A stretch of DNA of 48,209 nt, taken from positions 27,194 through 75,402 of the forward strand of contig JBNGIS010020615.1 of assembly GCA_049999725.1 (NCBI GenBank), read 5' to 3'. This document shows positions 10,415-22,319 of the stretch, one piece after another. How positions within the stretch are numbered: the stretch's first letter is position 1; the number at the start of each line of letters is the position of its first letter. Source of the stretch: Haplomitrium mnioides (lineage: Eukaryota > Marchantiophyta > Haplomitriopsida > Calobryales). The translations under genes and the position numbers were made by a program. The notes under the pieces were generated by a model. The model ran no database searches and was not told where the DNA came from. It saw only the letters and a program-made list of their open reading frames with translations.

Positions 10415-13140
10415 TGTCCTAGCACAGCAGTGGCACTCCAACCCCGAAAAGCACACCCATAGATCAAACCACGCAAGATCTATATAGAAATCTGCTCTTA
10501 ATTCACTTTTACCAACTTTCCAGATTTTTTATAGAGTTCTGAAACTGCACTCTATTAGTTCAAAGATGGGCCTCTCTCCACTCTAGGTCTGACCACCCTT
10601 TCTCCACAAAACCACACACCAACTTTTCTAACTACTCAACACAATAGAACAAAAGCCAAGAATTACCCAAACTCTATGACTGACATTTCTAGGATAAGAA
10701 AGCTGATGCATAGGCTGATTTTAAACTTGAGTTGTATCAGAGAAGTTCCCAAGCAACCAATTACCCAACTTGCTTGAAACTCTCAAACCAACACTCTAGT
10801 GCCTACCTTCATTACACCACCTCACTTCCCTCAAACTAGATACTCAAGCCACTCCAACCCAATATATCCGAGAGCTTGATGCTGAGAACTTAGCTATGGA
10901 ATGACCCTCTTAATCTCACATCCACCTACTGTTCTTCCAACCACCCACTACTCTGTTTGTTTGTGAAATGCTCACCTATTCTCTAGGCACATACAATCTT
11001 GAGCACTCCATGCTCTACTGCAACCCACCAACCAGTATCCACTAACTTGAGAATTACATAAGGTTCTCTCTTTAAGATTTAACAAACTAACACATATAGA
11101 ATAGAACAGAGCTTAAAGCAAAATTGATTTGCCATTGAACCTCCCACAAATCACAATTTGGAACTTCTAAACCTAGACCCACCAGCAAAACACACTCAGG
11201 TGCCTATTGGCATGCACTTCTCTAATGCAATATGACTGATTTCTTCAATTGCAAACCTGCAAAACATTCACCAACCAACTCTAACTTCAATTTCTTGTTC
11301 CTTGATCAAACTGCTCCTTTTAAATCTGCAATCTCCAACAAGAGCAGGGGACCTCACAGACAAGAATCTCATAAACTTTACTTGAAGCACACATGTACAA
11401 TGAGACAACCAACAGAACAAGAACTCGCCAACAGGCTTGTACTCCATGTCCTGCTCAATTGATAATAATAGTTTTAATAGTTCCAAACCAAACTTACTTC
11501 TCTACGTGCTAACTTTTCCTCACTAAGTTTCTAATAAGAACAAACAACTCACAGTGTGTTCTTAAGCTAAGCAACTAGCTTTCACCAACTTAAACTAACT
11601 TCACTCGCCATAAGAACTAATTACTAGCAATTGTTCTTATGCTAGTTTTCAAACTTTCACTAACTCTTCACTTCCTCCCCTTTTCAATTTCGAACTTTTC
11701 GAATTCCCCCAAGTAGTTGTTTCGACTTTTCAAACTTTTGAGCTTTCAATTCGACTTCAACACTGAAACCACAATAAATTGCCGCTTTGCCCTTCAAACT
11801 TCTCTCCACGCTCACCTTTTCGAAACAATCCTTATCACGTCGAACATCGACAAGTCACCTTTTCATCCATCACCATTTCGCTTAATCGCTATTTCACCAA
11901 TTATACTTCCATCAAACGACTTGGAACGGATCCCTCCTAACCAAGGATCCCCACTTTCGAAGGTTACTTGGAACCAATTTACTCGAGGATCTTCACAACG
12001 AATGCCCACACAGACACGTATCGGAACCCCCTTAACCGAGGCACCCCACATCAGAAGGCGCGGTCCCAATAGCTTCTTTGGACTCACGGACCCTTTTAGA
12101 TCTTCTTCGTTCACTTTCAAATCTAACTTTTTCCTTTTAAAGTTTATTCCTTCTGATTCAAACAGTCTTTGTACATCAAGATTTCATCGTTGATCACTTC
12201 CTCGTTGATTTGATTGACATTTGCTCAATTCCCTTTCCACTCATAAAACTTCCGCATGAGGCTCTCGCGGGCAAGTTGCTTCTTCATCGCAGATCACTTA
12301 ACATTAAGGCTTTATCACACCAAAGATCTCAACGCACTCTCCTTCATCGCAAGATGATTTCTCCCTTGTAGCTAATTGATTTCTGCAAGAATATTTTCAT
12401 GAACCTCTTCCTTTACATTTGCTTTGGTACTGGCCTTCATCTCGGAGGACCTTCAATGCATTTGTTTTAACTCAACCGATTCCTCCTTCACCGCAACCGA
12501 TTCCTTCTTCACCCATAATTAATTTGAAGCCAATTCTTCAGCAGAACACATTCCCCTGTAGATTCTTTATTCACTCGACTCTTCTCGTTTTCAGATCTCA
12601 AAAGGGTCCCTTCACAGGTCATTCGCAGCAGATCCTTCATTCGCTAGCTCGTCACACTCCGTGGCTGCATTTTGTTCCATAAGTGTTATATCATAAACTG
12701 AAAGCAATATATAAACATTTCACACTTCCTTCCTTTTGAGAGGCAGCCCCACAGGGGTGTAAGGCCACCGCTTATCTTCCTGCCCCTAGATGAACCTAGT
12801 TCAGGGCACCAGTTTCCATCCTTCGATACTCTTCACCTGGCTCTTGGGCAAACTGTCCACCAACACATGTAGCATATATAAATAGATAGATAGGGCTAGC
12901 TGACCCTCAACACTTAGATTAGTTTTACCAAAAATGTATATTTTTTTTCTTCACTGAAAAAGACATCGACTTCCTCATCACCCATCCTTCTCTCCTTTTC
13001 AACTACATCCCAAAATTTCCCTCTCGTCCTTATATTTTACACTCAAAACTGAAGCTTTACCACTTCCTTCTCACTCCACTGTGCAAAAGAGAACTCCTTC
13101 AAGTAGTTTCTGACCTTCTGTCAGGAACTATGCTCTCACA
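10415..13140 (-). repeat. Gyp-A 5' LTR (right copy), full length
   Basis: Runs from TGTCCTAGCAC to CTCTCACA, giving TG...CA ends, next to the primer-binding site. Positions 11048-13140 match the left LTR with many transitions. Its right end abuts Gyp-B LTR sequence exactly at the terminal CA, so Gyp-A inserted into the Gyp-B LTR with TCTCT (13141-13145) as the expected target duplication. Confidence 0.78.
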
Positions 13141-15994
13141 TCTCTTCAGCATGCAATCTGGTCATTCATTCACAAACCCCAAGTCCACATTCACACCACG
13201 CAATATGCCTTGTGTAATTCCTTCAATGTATTCCAAGGGTCCCAAATCTTAGACCTTGCCACCTTGTGTATACTTGGGAGGCAGAAAGGTGTTATATCTT
13301 GCACCAATAAACAATAGCAATGGACTGGACTCCCCTTCTCAGGGTTGTCACATGATCTTGTGCAAATGTGATTCCTAACTATCCTAATATGAGCTATTCT
13401 CTACACTATAAAACAGAGTAAGGAACAGAGAGCATTAACCCCCAGGGTCACAGGACTATGTCAAGGGACTTGACTCCCTCTTCAAAGTTGTCCTAGGGTT
13501 TGCTCAATTGCGCCTGTCAAATCCTAATCTAAATGACTCTAGTACAAAATATGCAGAATGTAAATCTAGCTAATAAACATACATACACATATACACCCAA
13601 CAATGCACTGCAACACAACAGAGTCCTTGAAGGCCCTCTGCAACTGGTCTCCTCAGTAGACCTCTTCCTTTTGAATCACTTACCACATTCAATCTTCACC
13701 TCCTTTTCCACACCCACACACCCTTCTCTAGAGAGTTTTTCAACTTTCCTCGCGAGAAGCCCTGCTTTTACTTCCTCAAGCTAGGAAGAGGATTTCTTTG
13801 ACTTCCACCTTAGGAAGACAATCTTCCCAACTACAAGTAGCTCACTCCACCCCGGAGCCTCAAATAGGTCTTCTCCGCAGTGCGTAGGCACTCACGCAGC
13901 CACCCTCTTCAAAGCTCCACTTGGTAGCCTCTCCCAAATTCTCAACAGGTCGGATTCCCTTTTAGTCTCTCGTATCGATCCACCTCCGCTTCTGGTCCAC
14001 TTATGGGGATGAGTTCACCTAGATCGCCCAAGCCTCTAGAGCTCCCCGCCCAATGATTCTCGGTGCCCCTCCAGTCCACCTCCACCCCCGCTTGCCTCCA
14101 GTGCGAGTTCACTCGCTTCACGTAGCTTCTCATTGGAATCTGATCATGCCTTACCTTGTTTGCGTTTTCCTTGCCTCGAGATTGCTCATCGCGTCTTTAG
14201 TTTTCTTGCATATCAACCCTTCTGAATTTGCAGCTCGTCGATGTATACCTCTTGAGCTTCTGCTGATCCTTTGAGTCCTTCTCGTTGAAAGTTCGTTAAT
14301 CTTGTTAGGCTCGGATTAAGAGGTCGCGACACCTGTCTCCACTGTTCGTTAATCTCATTGGCTCAGATTCAGACATTGCGATGGGTGTCTTGCCAGTTAG
14401 TCGAAGGATGCTAAGTACAATGGTAATACTGAAGTGAGTCAGAGGAATCTCGTGGATTGAGAATCCACAGATTCTCGCGAAACCAAGTCCAAAGAACCCC
14501 ACAAAACAAGGTTCCAAAGAGTTCCACAGAACTTGAGTCCAAAGGAATCTCACAGATTCGCATCCAAAGATTCCCACGAGTCCAATCCCGCGGACTCCAG
14601 CGAAACCGGGGCCCGTTGTTGACTTTTCCTCCATTGCCGCCGTCTGACGCCGCATTCAACCTGGAAGTTGGACCGACGCTTTAACCTTGCCCCATGGTTG
14701 ACCTCGGATCCCAAGGATCTGACGTACTAGGAAATCCAAAGGATCTCTCGGACTCCTTTGAAGTGCCACATGTTGAGGTTGACTTCCTTCCATACCCGCC
14801 ATCCGACATCGTTTTCAAAGAGGGTAGCCTGACCGTCGCGCTGACTTGGTTTCGTGGTTGACTCCGCTTTGACCTGGAGGATCCATTGGACCCTCCATGA
14901 GTGCCACATCATCCGAAGCTGTGCCGTCCGACGCCACCCTGCAAAGGGGTAGGCGGACCACCACGCTGACCCTCCTCCGAGGTTGACATTTCTCTAACCC
15001 AAGTTCCAACGGACTTCGTCTTACCGCCACGTGTCTATTGACTCTCACAAAGTCCTCCGAGGACGCCACGTAATCCGCCAAGCTGCCACCCGACACTGTT
15101 CCGTAAGGGGGTAGTCTGACCGTTGCGCTAACTTTTCTCCGATGAAGACCGCAGACTCCCCCTTTTGTCCACGTTTCCGCTCAACTCTGCGGGCCTCCTG
15201 CGCTTGCCACGTTTCCGTTAAAAGCCCTCGGACGCCTTAGGCCCGCCACCACTCCGTGAAGACTTGCGGACTCCCTAGCGCCGACACGTCATCCGCTATA
15301 AGCCCTCGGGCGCTTCAGACCCGCCACCTCTCCGTGAAGACTTGCGGAATCCCTAGGGCCAACACATCATCCACTGAATCTCCTGAAGCTCTCTGAAGAC
15401 GCCACATTTCCACGGAATCCTCCGGAGCCTTTAGCAAACTCCACGTTTCTGTTAAGAGCCGCGGATACTCAAGAAAGGGGTCGGACCCTTGTCGAACTTG
15501 TCTCATGCTTATGAGATTGAAGCGTCCTTCAATCTCAGGCCTAGCCCTTGCTCACAAAGGTCTCGACCCTCCCCCGATCCTCGCCTCTGGTGTGTGACAT
15601 CTGCAAGCTTGCTCTGCGGTCCTCATCCTCCTAGAGCGCTTTCGGATTTCCACTTTGTAGCTTCAACCTTTTTCCTCTAGCTCGTTTGCCTCTGGCGGGC
15701 ATTCCTTCCTACCCACTAGGCCTCGATTCCCTCATCCCAATGGCGCTTACGGGCTCTCGTTGGCTTCCTTCAAATTTTAGTGATGCCTCTCCACTTGTTG
15801 GCGAATAATGCTCCCTTCTCTCCTTCCAAAATGATCCCGTCCCACTCCTTGTATCCATGCGATCTGCTTGTACCCACAGATTGACGTAGTTCCGCTGCTT
15901 CCGAGGTGCTTTTACACTTACCAGAGGGGAATTGGCCTAATGCTGCTCGTGATGGGAAGAATTCTGTGTCAGCACCCCAATTCACTGGCTGACA
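13141..15994 (-). repeat. Gyp-B 3' LTR (left copy), missing its first ~167 bp
   Basis: Aligns with 18840-21793 and ends TTCACTGGCTGACA. The part equivalent to 18673-18839 is absent because Gyp-A inserted here. It holds about four diverged ~145-bp units centred on a GACGCC...GGGGTAG...GACC core (about 14640-15120) and two ~80-bp units containing CCGTGAAGACTTGCGGA (about 15250-15400). The short ORFs inside are not genes. Confidence 0.78.
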
Positions 15995-16012
15995 TAACTC
16001 CCCCTTTGAGTG
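15995..16012 (-). promoter_or_regulatory. Gyp-B polypurine tract
   Basis: The minus strand reads CACTCAAAGGGGGAGTTA directly before the LTR start TGTCAGCCAG. This is the standard place for the plus-strand primer. Confidence 0.7.
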
Positions 16013-16169
16013 TGAAGCGACCCCGCAAACACCCTTCCCCATTCCTCGATCTGTTGGGTGCCTCCTCCGAGTGGTCACTGACTAGCCTCCGTAGCTGCTG
16101 CAGTACAAACCCACAAAATGCCCCCCACAGACTCACACACACACATACATTTGCACACATAACTCACCT
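16013..16169 (-). other. Gyp-B 3' untranslated segment
   Basis: The stretch between integrase end and polypurine tract. It contains a CA-rich run (about 16131-16160). No gene is seen; ORFs on the minus strand here are out of frame with the integrase. Confidence 0.4.
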
Positions 16170-17319
16170 CTACTGGCCAAGTACCTTTGATGGGATCACA
16201 ACTGGTCTCCCTCCTTCCTCCTCCTGGTTTACAAACCTCTTGAGTCGGTCGAAGTGCACTCGATTGGCGAATTTGTGTCCCTCCAATGTCTCCAACTCTA
16301 CTGACCCATTTCGATGTAGCTTCTTCAGCATAAATAGCCCCATCCACCTTGTGTGCGATTTCCTAGGGAAATGCACAAACTTGCTGTCATACAACAGCAC
16401 CAGATTCCCCTCCCAAAGGTCAGTTGGTTTGAGTCCCTTTTCATATTGTTGCTTCCTCAATTGTTGTTGGTGCTGCAACCTCCCCTAGGCAAGCTCTCTG
16501 GTTTCCTCCAGGCTTTCCAACTGATAGAGTCTTTCCCTCTTGCTCTGATCTTCTACCATCCTTTCTTGTTCCAGCAATTGCTTGGTTGGCACCTCATACT
16601 CCACTGACACCAGAGCATGCTGCCCAAAGACAAAGAAGTAGGAACAGTGGCCCATTGTGGTTTTGTATGCTAAATTGTAGGCATAGGTAGCGGTGAGCAG
16701 CTTGAGATCCCAATCTGCTTTGTTGGTTGCCACCGTCTTACTGAAGATCTTCCCCATGATCCCGTTAGCTCTCTCTGTCAGACCATTAGCCTTGGGATGG
16801 TAGGCTATGGTGCGGCGATACTTGACTAGGTACCAATTAGTCAAGTCTCAGATTACCTGATTGATGAAGTGGGTACCTTGATCACTGACCAGCTCCAAAG
16901 GAGGTTCGAATCTGCAGAACATCTGCTAAAAGAGGAAGGCCGCCACTGTTTTGGCATCATCCTTCTAAGTTGCTCTGGCCTCCACCTACTTGGTTGCATA
17001 ATCTGTGGCTAGCAAGATATACCTGTTGCCCTTGCGAGTGGAAGGTGCAATTGGCTTGATGAAGTCAATCTTCCAGTTCTCAAAAGGTGTCAAGGGGATG
17101 ATGGTAACCAAAGGATGGTCTTGATTTGCTGTAGGCCTCCCCGTTCTTTGGCACGCATCGCACCTCTTTACCCAAAAGTGCACATCCTTGTGCAAGGTGG
17201 GCCATCAGTATCCTACATCCAGGATTTTTTTGATCGTAGTGTCTCTTGCAAAATGGCCTCCCACCTCCTCTCCATGGAGGGCCCGTATTACCACTGTGGA
17301 CTGATCCCGCTCTAGACAT
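16170..17319 (-). pseudogene. Gyp-B integrase remnant
   Basis: Pieces in several frames together cover an integrase. The zinc module is HGEEVGGHFARD plus RCDACQRTGRP (about 17280-17130). The core start is WKIDFIKPIAP where the usual D remains. The core end is KANGLTERANG with the catalytic glutamate (about 16790). The C-terminal module is DLWEGNLVLLYDSKF (about 16400) and ends near 16170. At least two frameshifts and stops, near 16850-16980 and 17200, break it. The segment around the second aspartate is frame-disrupted. It cannot make a working enzyme. Confidence 0.8.
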
Positions 17320-17846
17320 TGTCTGATCATCCCATCATACCCCCTCTTATGCAATACTCCTTTGACTAAGAGGTATGGCTTCACCTTTCTGAGGAACACA
17401 ACAGCTTCCTCTCTTCTACTGTCCTTCGGAATCTGGGCAGAACAAAGGAATTCAATTATGGTAGCAAAGCCCGTGGCCCTTCCAGCTTTCACTTGGAATA
17501 GGTCCTCATTAGGGAATGCATCACCCACCTCATCCTGGTTGATCGGACCCGCAATTCTGGAGAAGAAGTCGGCATTGCTGTGCTTCCTCCCTGATTTGAT
17601 CCTCACTTTGAAATTGAACTCCTGCAGGAGAAGCACCCACCTCACAATCCGACCGGTGACATCGAGTTTGTTCACCATATATTTGAGTGCATTGTGATCC
17701 GTATGGAAGATCACTTTATAATGCAACAAATAATGCTTGAACTTCTTCAAGGCATAGATAGTCCCAAAGGCTTCCTGATCTGTAGCAGAGTAATTCTTCT
17801 CTACGGGGGCCATAGCCTGCTGGCGAAGTAAATTGGACGATCCCAT
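17205..17846 (-). pseudogene. Gyp-B RNase H remnant
   Basis: An open stretch of 213 residues with EKNYSATDQEAFGTIYALKK, FHTDHNALKYMVNKLD and HSNADFFSRI, the typical gypsy RNase H tail, running into the start of the integrase zinc module. A one-base shift at about 17820 separates it from the preceding connection domain. Confidence 0.82.
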
Positions 17847-17923
17847 CCCTTCTCATCCACCTGGCTCAGCACTACTCCGATGCAGAATCCAGATACATTG
17901 ATCATCACATGGAAGTCCTTCCC

Positions 17924-18571
17924 CTAGCTGGGAGGCACTAAGACAGGGGTGCTCACCAGCCTCTTCTTCAGTTCCATGAAGCTTGCCAGCCTTTTAGGGG
18001 TGGCCTCAAATGTGCTACCCCCTTTGGTCATTTGGGTGAGGGGTAGAGCTACTAAAACGAATTGGTCGATGAATCTCTGATAGTATCTAACACACCCCAA
18101 GAATCCTTGCACCTCTTTTAGGCTGGTGGGAAAGGCGACATTCATCCAATTGGCGATCTTCTCCTTATCCACCTCTATGCTCCGGTTAGAGATCGGATGT
18201 TCGAGGAGTATCCCCTCCTTCACCCCGAAGAAGCACTTACCTGGGTGTAGTCTCAACCTCGTTTCTCTGCACCGTTGGAGGCTGAGCCTCACATCCCGCT
18301 CGTTGTTCTCCAGCTTGCCATACACCACGAAGTTGTTGATGAATACTTCCAAGAATTTTCTGAGGTAGTCATGGAAGATATGCATCTCGGTCATCCTTCG
18401 GGCGTCTTTTGAAGGACTTCTATTTGAATCGGCCCCGAAGCCCAAAAGAGGGTACCAAATTGGCCATCCCAGCACTAGCCATGGCCACTTCCACCAAAAA
18501 GTCTCTTCCTTCCGCCACTCTTCCTCAACAGACTCACCAACAGTAGCTCTGTGTCTCGGAATTTGCTTCAC
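17924..18571 (-). pseudogene. Gyp-B truncated RT (catalytic DD replaced by NN)
   Basis: This frame opens in sequence of unknown origin (about 18571-18420) and then enters RT at MHIFHDYLRKFLEVFINNF. The box is INNF where RTs have (M/L)DD, so both catalytic aspartates are asparagine. It continues with LHPGKCFF, the connection EVQGFLGCVRYYQRFI and on to 17924. The RT fingers and first catalytic aspartate are absent, so the internal deletion joins leader or gag-start DNA directly to the RT palm. Two D-to-N changes are consistent with C to T decay on the opposite strand. Confidence 0.78.
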
Positions 18572-18645
18572 AATCTGACTTTGGGTCTCTAGTACAAAAA
18601 GTGATATCTTGGATCCGGGTTGGTCTCAAGTTTCTCCAAACCTTT

Positions 18646-18665
18646 GGCCCTCCTTCTAGTGCCAA
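18646..18665 (-). promoter_or_regulatory. Gyp-B primer-binding site candidate
   Basis: The minus strand reads TTGGCACTAGAAGGAGGGCC a few bases after the LTR end, matching the usual TTGGC start of plant gypsy primer sites. I cannot name the tRNA with confidence. Confidence 0.5.
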
Positions 18666-18672
18666 AAATTCA

Positions 18673-21600
18673 TGTCACTCCTCTCCTTTAGGCCTTAACC
18701 TTCACAAGTGCCACTTGGAAGGAAGGGGAGGATAGATTCAGGGTCTTTAGGTTCTTTTCTGAGATGGCCTCTCTCCAGTTATCACTTTGAGGCTTTAAGG
18801 ATCTTGTCTTACCTTTCAAACCCTTTACTCACCCCTCACTCTCTTCAGCATGAAATATGGTGATTCATTCACAAGCCCCAAGTCCACATTCACACCACCC
18901 AGCATGCCTTGTGTAATTCCTTCAATGTATTATAAGGGTCTCAAATCTTAGACCTTGGCACCTTGTGTATACTTGGGGGGCAAAAAGGTGTTACATCCTG
19001 CACCAATGAACAATAGCAATGGACTTGACTCCCCTTCTTAGGGTTGTCACTGGGTCTTGTACAAATGTGATTCCTAACTATCCTAATATGAGCTATTCCC
19101 TACATTATAAAATAGAGTAAGGAACAGAGAGCATTAACCCCCAGGGTCACAGGACTATGTCAAGGGACTTGACTCCCCCTTCAAAGTTGTCATAGGGTCT
19201 ACTCAATTGGTCTTGTCAAATCCTAATCTAAATGACTCTGGTACAAAATATGCAGAATGTAAATCTAGCTAATAAACATACATACACATATACACCCAAC
19301 AATGCACTGCAACACAACAGAGTCCTTGAAGGCCCTTTGGGACTGGTCTCTCTAGCAGACCTCTCCCTTTTGAATCACTTACCACATTCAATCTTCACCT
19401 CCACTTCCACACCCACACATCCTTCTCTAGATAGTTTTTCAACTTCCCTCGCGAGAAGCCCTGCTTTTACTTCCTCATGCTAGGAAGAGGATTTCTTTGA
19501 CTTCCACCTCTAGAAGATAGTCTTCCCAACTGCAAGTAGCTCACTCCACCCTCGAGCCTCGAACAGGTCTTCTTCGTAGTGCGCAAGCACTCACGCAGCC
19601 ACCCTCTTCACAACTCCACTTGAAAGATTACACCAAAGCGCACTCCGAGCACTCTGGGTTGATGCTCACGCACAAAGAATGTAGAGACGACTCCAAGATC
19701 CCACTTGGCAGCCTCTTCCAAATTCTCAATAGGTCGGATTCCCTTCTAGTCTCATGTATCGATCCACCTCTGCTCTTGGTCCACTTACGGGGATGAGTTC
19801 ACCTGGATCGCTCGATCCTCTAGAGCTCCCCGCCCAACGATTCTCGGCGCCACTCCAGTCCACCTCCACCCTCGCTTGCCCCTAGTGCGAGTTCACTCAC
19901 TTCACGTAGCTTCTCACTGGAATCTTATCCTGCCTTACCTTGTTTGTGTTTTCCTTGTCTCGAGATCGCTTGTCGCGTCTCTAGTTTGCTTGCACATCAA
20001 CCCTTCTGAATTTGTAGCCCTTCAATGTATACACCTCGAGCTTCCGCTGATCCTCTGAGTCCTTCCCATTGAAAGTTCGTTTATCCCGTTAGGCTCGGAT
20101 TAGGAGGTCACAACACCTGTCCTCACTGTTCGTTAATCCCATTGGCTTGAATTTGGATGTTGCAACGCGTGTCCCGCCATTTAGTCAAATGATGCCAAGT
20201 ACAACGGTAATGCTGAATTGAGTCCAAGGAATCTCGTGGGTTGAGAATCCGCAGATTCCCGCGGAACCAAGTCCGAAGAACCCCACGGAACAAGGTTTCG
20301 AAGAGTTCCGTGGAACCTAAGTTCGAAAGAATCTCGCAGATTTGCATCCAAAGATTCCCACGGGTCCGATTTCGCGGACTCCAGCAAAACCGAGGCCCGT
20401 TGTTGACTTTTCCTCCGTTGCTGCCGTCCGACGCCGCATTCAACCTGGAAGTTGGACCGGCGCTTTGACCTTGCCCCGTGGTTGACCTCAGATCCTAAGC
20501 CCAAGGATTCGACGGACAAGGAAGTCTGAGGGATCTCTTGGACTCCTCCGATGTGCTACGTGTCGAGGTTGACTTCCTTCCGTGCCCGCCGTCTGACGCC
20601 GTTGTCAAAGGGGGTAGCCTGACCGTCGCACTGACTTGGTTCCATGGTTGACTCCGCTCTGACCTAGAGGATACATCGGACCCTCCTTAAGTGCCATGTC
20701 ATCCGAAGCTGTGTCGTCCAACGCCATCCCGCAAAGGGGTAGGCAGACCGTCGCGCTGACCCTCCTCTGAGGTTGACATTTCTCTAACCCGAGTTCCAAC
20801 GAACTCCGTCTTATCGCCACGTGTCCATTGACTCTCACCGAGTCCTCCAAGGACGCCACATAATCCACGAAGCCGCCGCCCGATGTCGTTCCGCAAGGGG
20901 GTAGTCTAACCATTGTGCTAACTTTTTTCCGATGAAGATCGTGGACTCCCCCCTTTGTCCATGTTTCTGCTCAACTATGTGAGCCTCCTGCGCTTGCCAC
21001 ATTTCCATTAAAAGCCCTTGGACGCCTTGGGTCTGCCACCTCTCCGTGAAGACTTGCGGACTCCCTAACGCCAACACGTCATCCGCTATAAGCCCTTGGA
21101 CGCCTCGGGCCCGCCACCTCTTCGTGAAGACTTGCGGACTCCCTAGGGCCGACACGTCATCCATTGAATCTCTTGAAGCTCTTTGAAGACGCCACATTTT
21201 CGCAGAATCTTCCGGAGCCTTTAGCAGACTCCACCTTTCTGTTAAGGGCCACGGATACTCAAGAAAGAGGTCGGACCCTTATCAAACTTGTCTCATGCCT
21301 ACAAGATCGAAGCGTCTCCCGATCCCTGACCTAGCCCTTTCTCATGAAGGTCTCGAACTTCCCTCTTTGTCCTTGATCCTCACCTCCGATGTGTGGCATT
21401 TGTAGGCTTGTTATGCGGTCCTCATCCTCCTGGAGCGCTTTCAGATTTCCACCTTGTAGCTTCAACCTTTCTCCTCTAGCCCTTTTGCCTCTAGTGGGCA
21501 TTCCTTCCTACCTGCTAGGCTTGGATTTCCTCATCCCAACGACGCTTACGGGCTCTCGTTGGCTTCCTTTGAATTTTAGTGGTGCCCCTCCACTTACTAG

Positions 21601-21793
21601 CGACCACTGCTCCCTTCTCTCCTTCCACAATGATCCCGTCCCACTCCTCAGATCCATGCGATCTGCTTGTACCCACAGATTGAAGTAGTTCCGCTGCTTC
21701 CGAGGTGCTTTTACACTTACCAGAGAGGAATTGGCCCAATGATGCTCCTAATGGGAAGAATTCTGTGTCAGCACCCCAATTCACTGGCTGACA
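18673..21793 (-). repeat. Gyp-B 5' LTR (right copy), full length, ~3.1 kb
   Basis: Begins TGTCACTCC and ends GGCTGACA, with TG...CA ends. The interior aligns with 13141-15994, including the ~145-bp and ~80-bp tandem units (about 20410-20930 and 21030-21170). After 21793 the sequence switches to the methyltransferase-like pseudogene. Confidence 0.8.
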
Positions 21794-21941
21794 AAAATAC
21801 TCACGTCTATCATATTCCACAACTACACAATTTTGCATTCACTTGATAGCACAAATAAATCCTATGTCTAATCCAGAGAAAATATTAAGAATCCAATCTT
21901 GCTCAGATGACAAATGGTCAATAAAAAATTATACAAAGTCT
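21794..21941 (-). pseudogene. Methyltransferase-like gene copy 2, motif I fragment
   Basis: The minus strand continues copy 2 after the Cop-D insertion. It reads FFIDHLSSEQDWILN, then IFSGLD where copy 1 has LCSGYG, then QNCVVVEYDRRE. A one-base deletion relative to copy 1 and an in-frame stop (IK*MQN) are present, and the motif I glycine pattern is lost. The fragment ends abruptly at the Gyp-B LTR start (21793). Joined to 32731-33600 it forms a single gene relic. Confidence 0.82.
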
Positions 21942-22139
21942 TGTTGAAAAACAGTACATTAGCTTAGATCCTCATGCACACACGACAGTCATCCAAACTT
22001 CTCTCTTCCATCTTCTTGCATTATCACCTGCAGCCACACATATATATAGGAGGTTATATAACTACCTAAAACCTCCAATAGTAGAAGTAACTGAAGTATA
22101 CTAGGTTAAGTAACCATAGTTAATATAAAGGTTATAACA
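21942..22139 (-). repeat. Cop-D 3' LTR (left copy)
   Basis: 198 bp, same length as the right copy. In element orientation it starts TGTTATAACC and contains a TATA-box-like CTATATATATG (about 22044-22054 on plus), a plausible promoter. Confidence 0.88.
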
Positions 22140-22156
22140 CTCCCCCTTTGGCTGTT
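22140..22156 (-). promoter_or_regulatory. Cop-D polypurine tract
   Basis: The minus strand reads AGCCAAAGGGGGAG directly upstream of the LTR start TGTTATAACC. Confidence 0.75.
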
Positions 22157-22319
22157 CAAAAGGAATTGAGAACAACCAACAAAAACTCAATTGTAAATTA
22201 CGTAAACTAAACATAGCCCCTAAATTCTTTTATACACATGAACAACATGGTAATCAAATTCGAGTAAATTTGGTGATTAACTATAGGTAATTTACAATTG
22301 TCATGAGTTTTTGTTCTTC

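Larger units (their letters stand above)
2289..13140 (-). mobile_element. Gyp-A: Ty3/gypsy LTR retrotransposon, non-chromovirus type, decayed
   Basis: A minus-strand element with LTRs at 2289-4391 (truncated) and 10415-13140. It has a polypurine tract next to the left LTR, a primer-binding site next to the right LTR, and the order gag, protease, RT, RNase H, integrase. The long LTRs, a tRNA-Asp-type primer site and the absence of a chromodomain suggest the Tat/Athila side of plant gypsy elements; this placement is inference. Stops and frameshifts interrupt every domain. The LTR pair shows many transitions over its shared 2.1 kb, so the insertion is old. No left target duplication survives: TTAAC precedes 2289 while TCTCT follows 13140. 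Confidence 0.85.
13141..21793 (-). mobile_element. Gyp-B: Ty3/gypsy element with large internal deletion
   Basis: A minus-strand element with LTRs of about 3 kb at 13141-15994 and 18673-21793. The internal region is only about 2.7 kb and starts in the middle of RT: gag, protease and the RT N-terminus are missing. RT connection, RNase H and integrase follow with frameshifts. Its right end lies in the second methyltransferase-like gene copy, followed by AAAAT; the matching left duplication is lost. Its LTRs share modules with Gyp-A and Gyp-B2. Confidence 0.82.

Noticed and set aside
13533-13784. An 83-aa ORF conserved at 19232-19483.
   Set aside because: Again a shared part of two Gyp-B LTRs, low complexity, with no evidence of coding.
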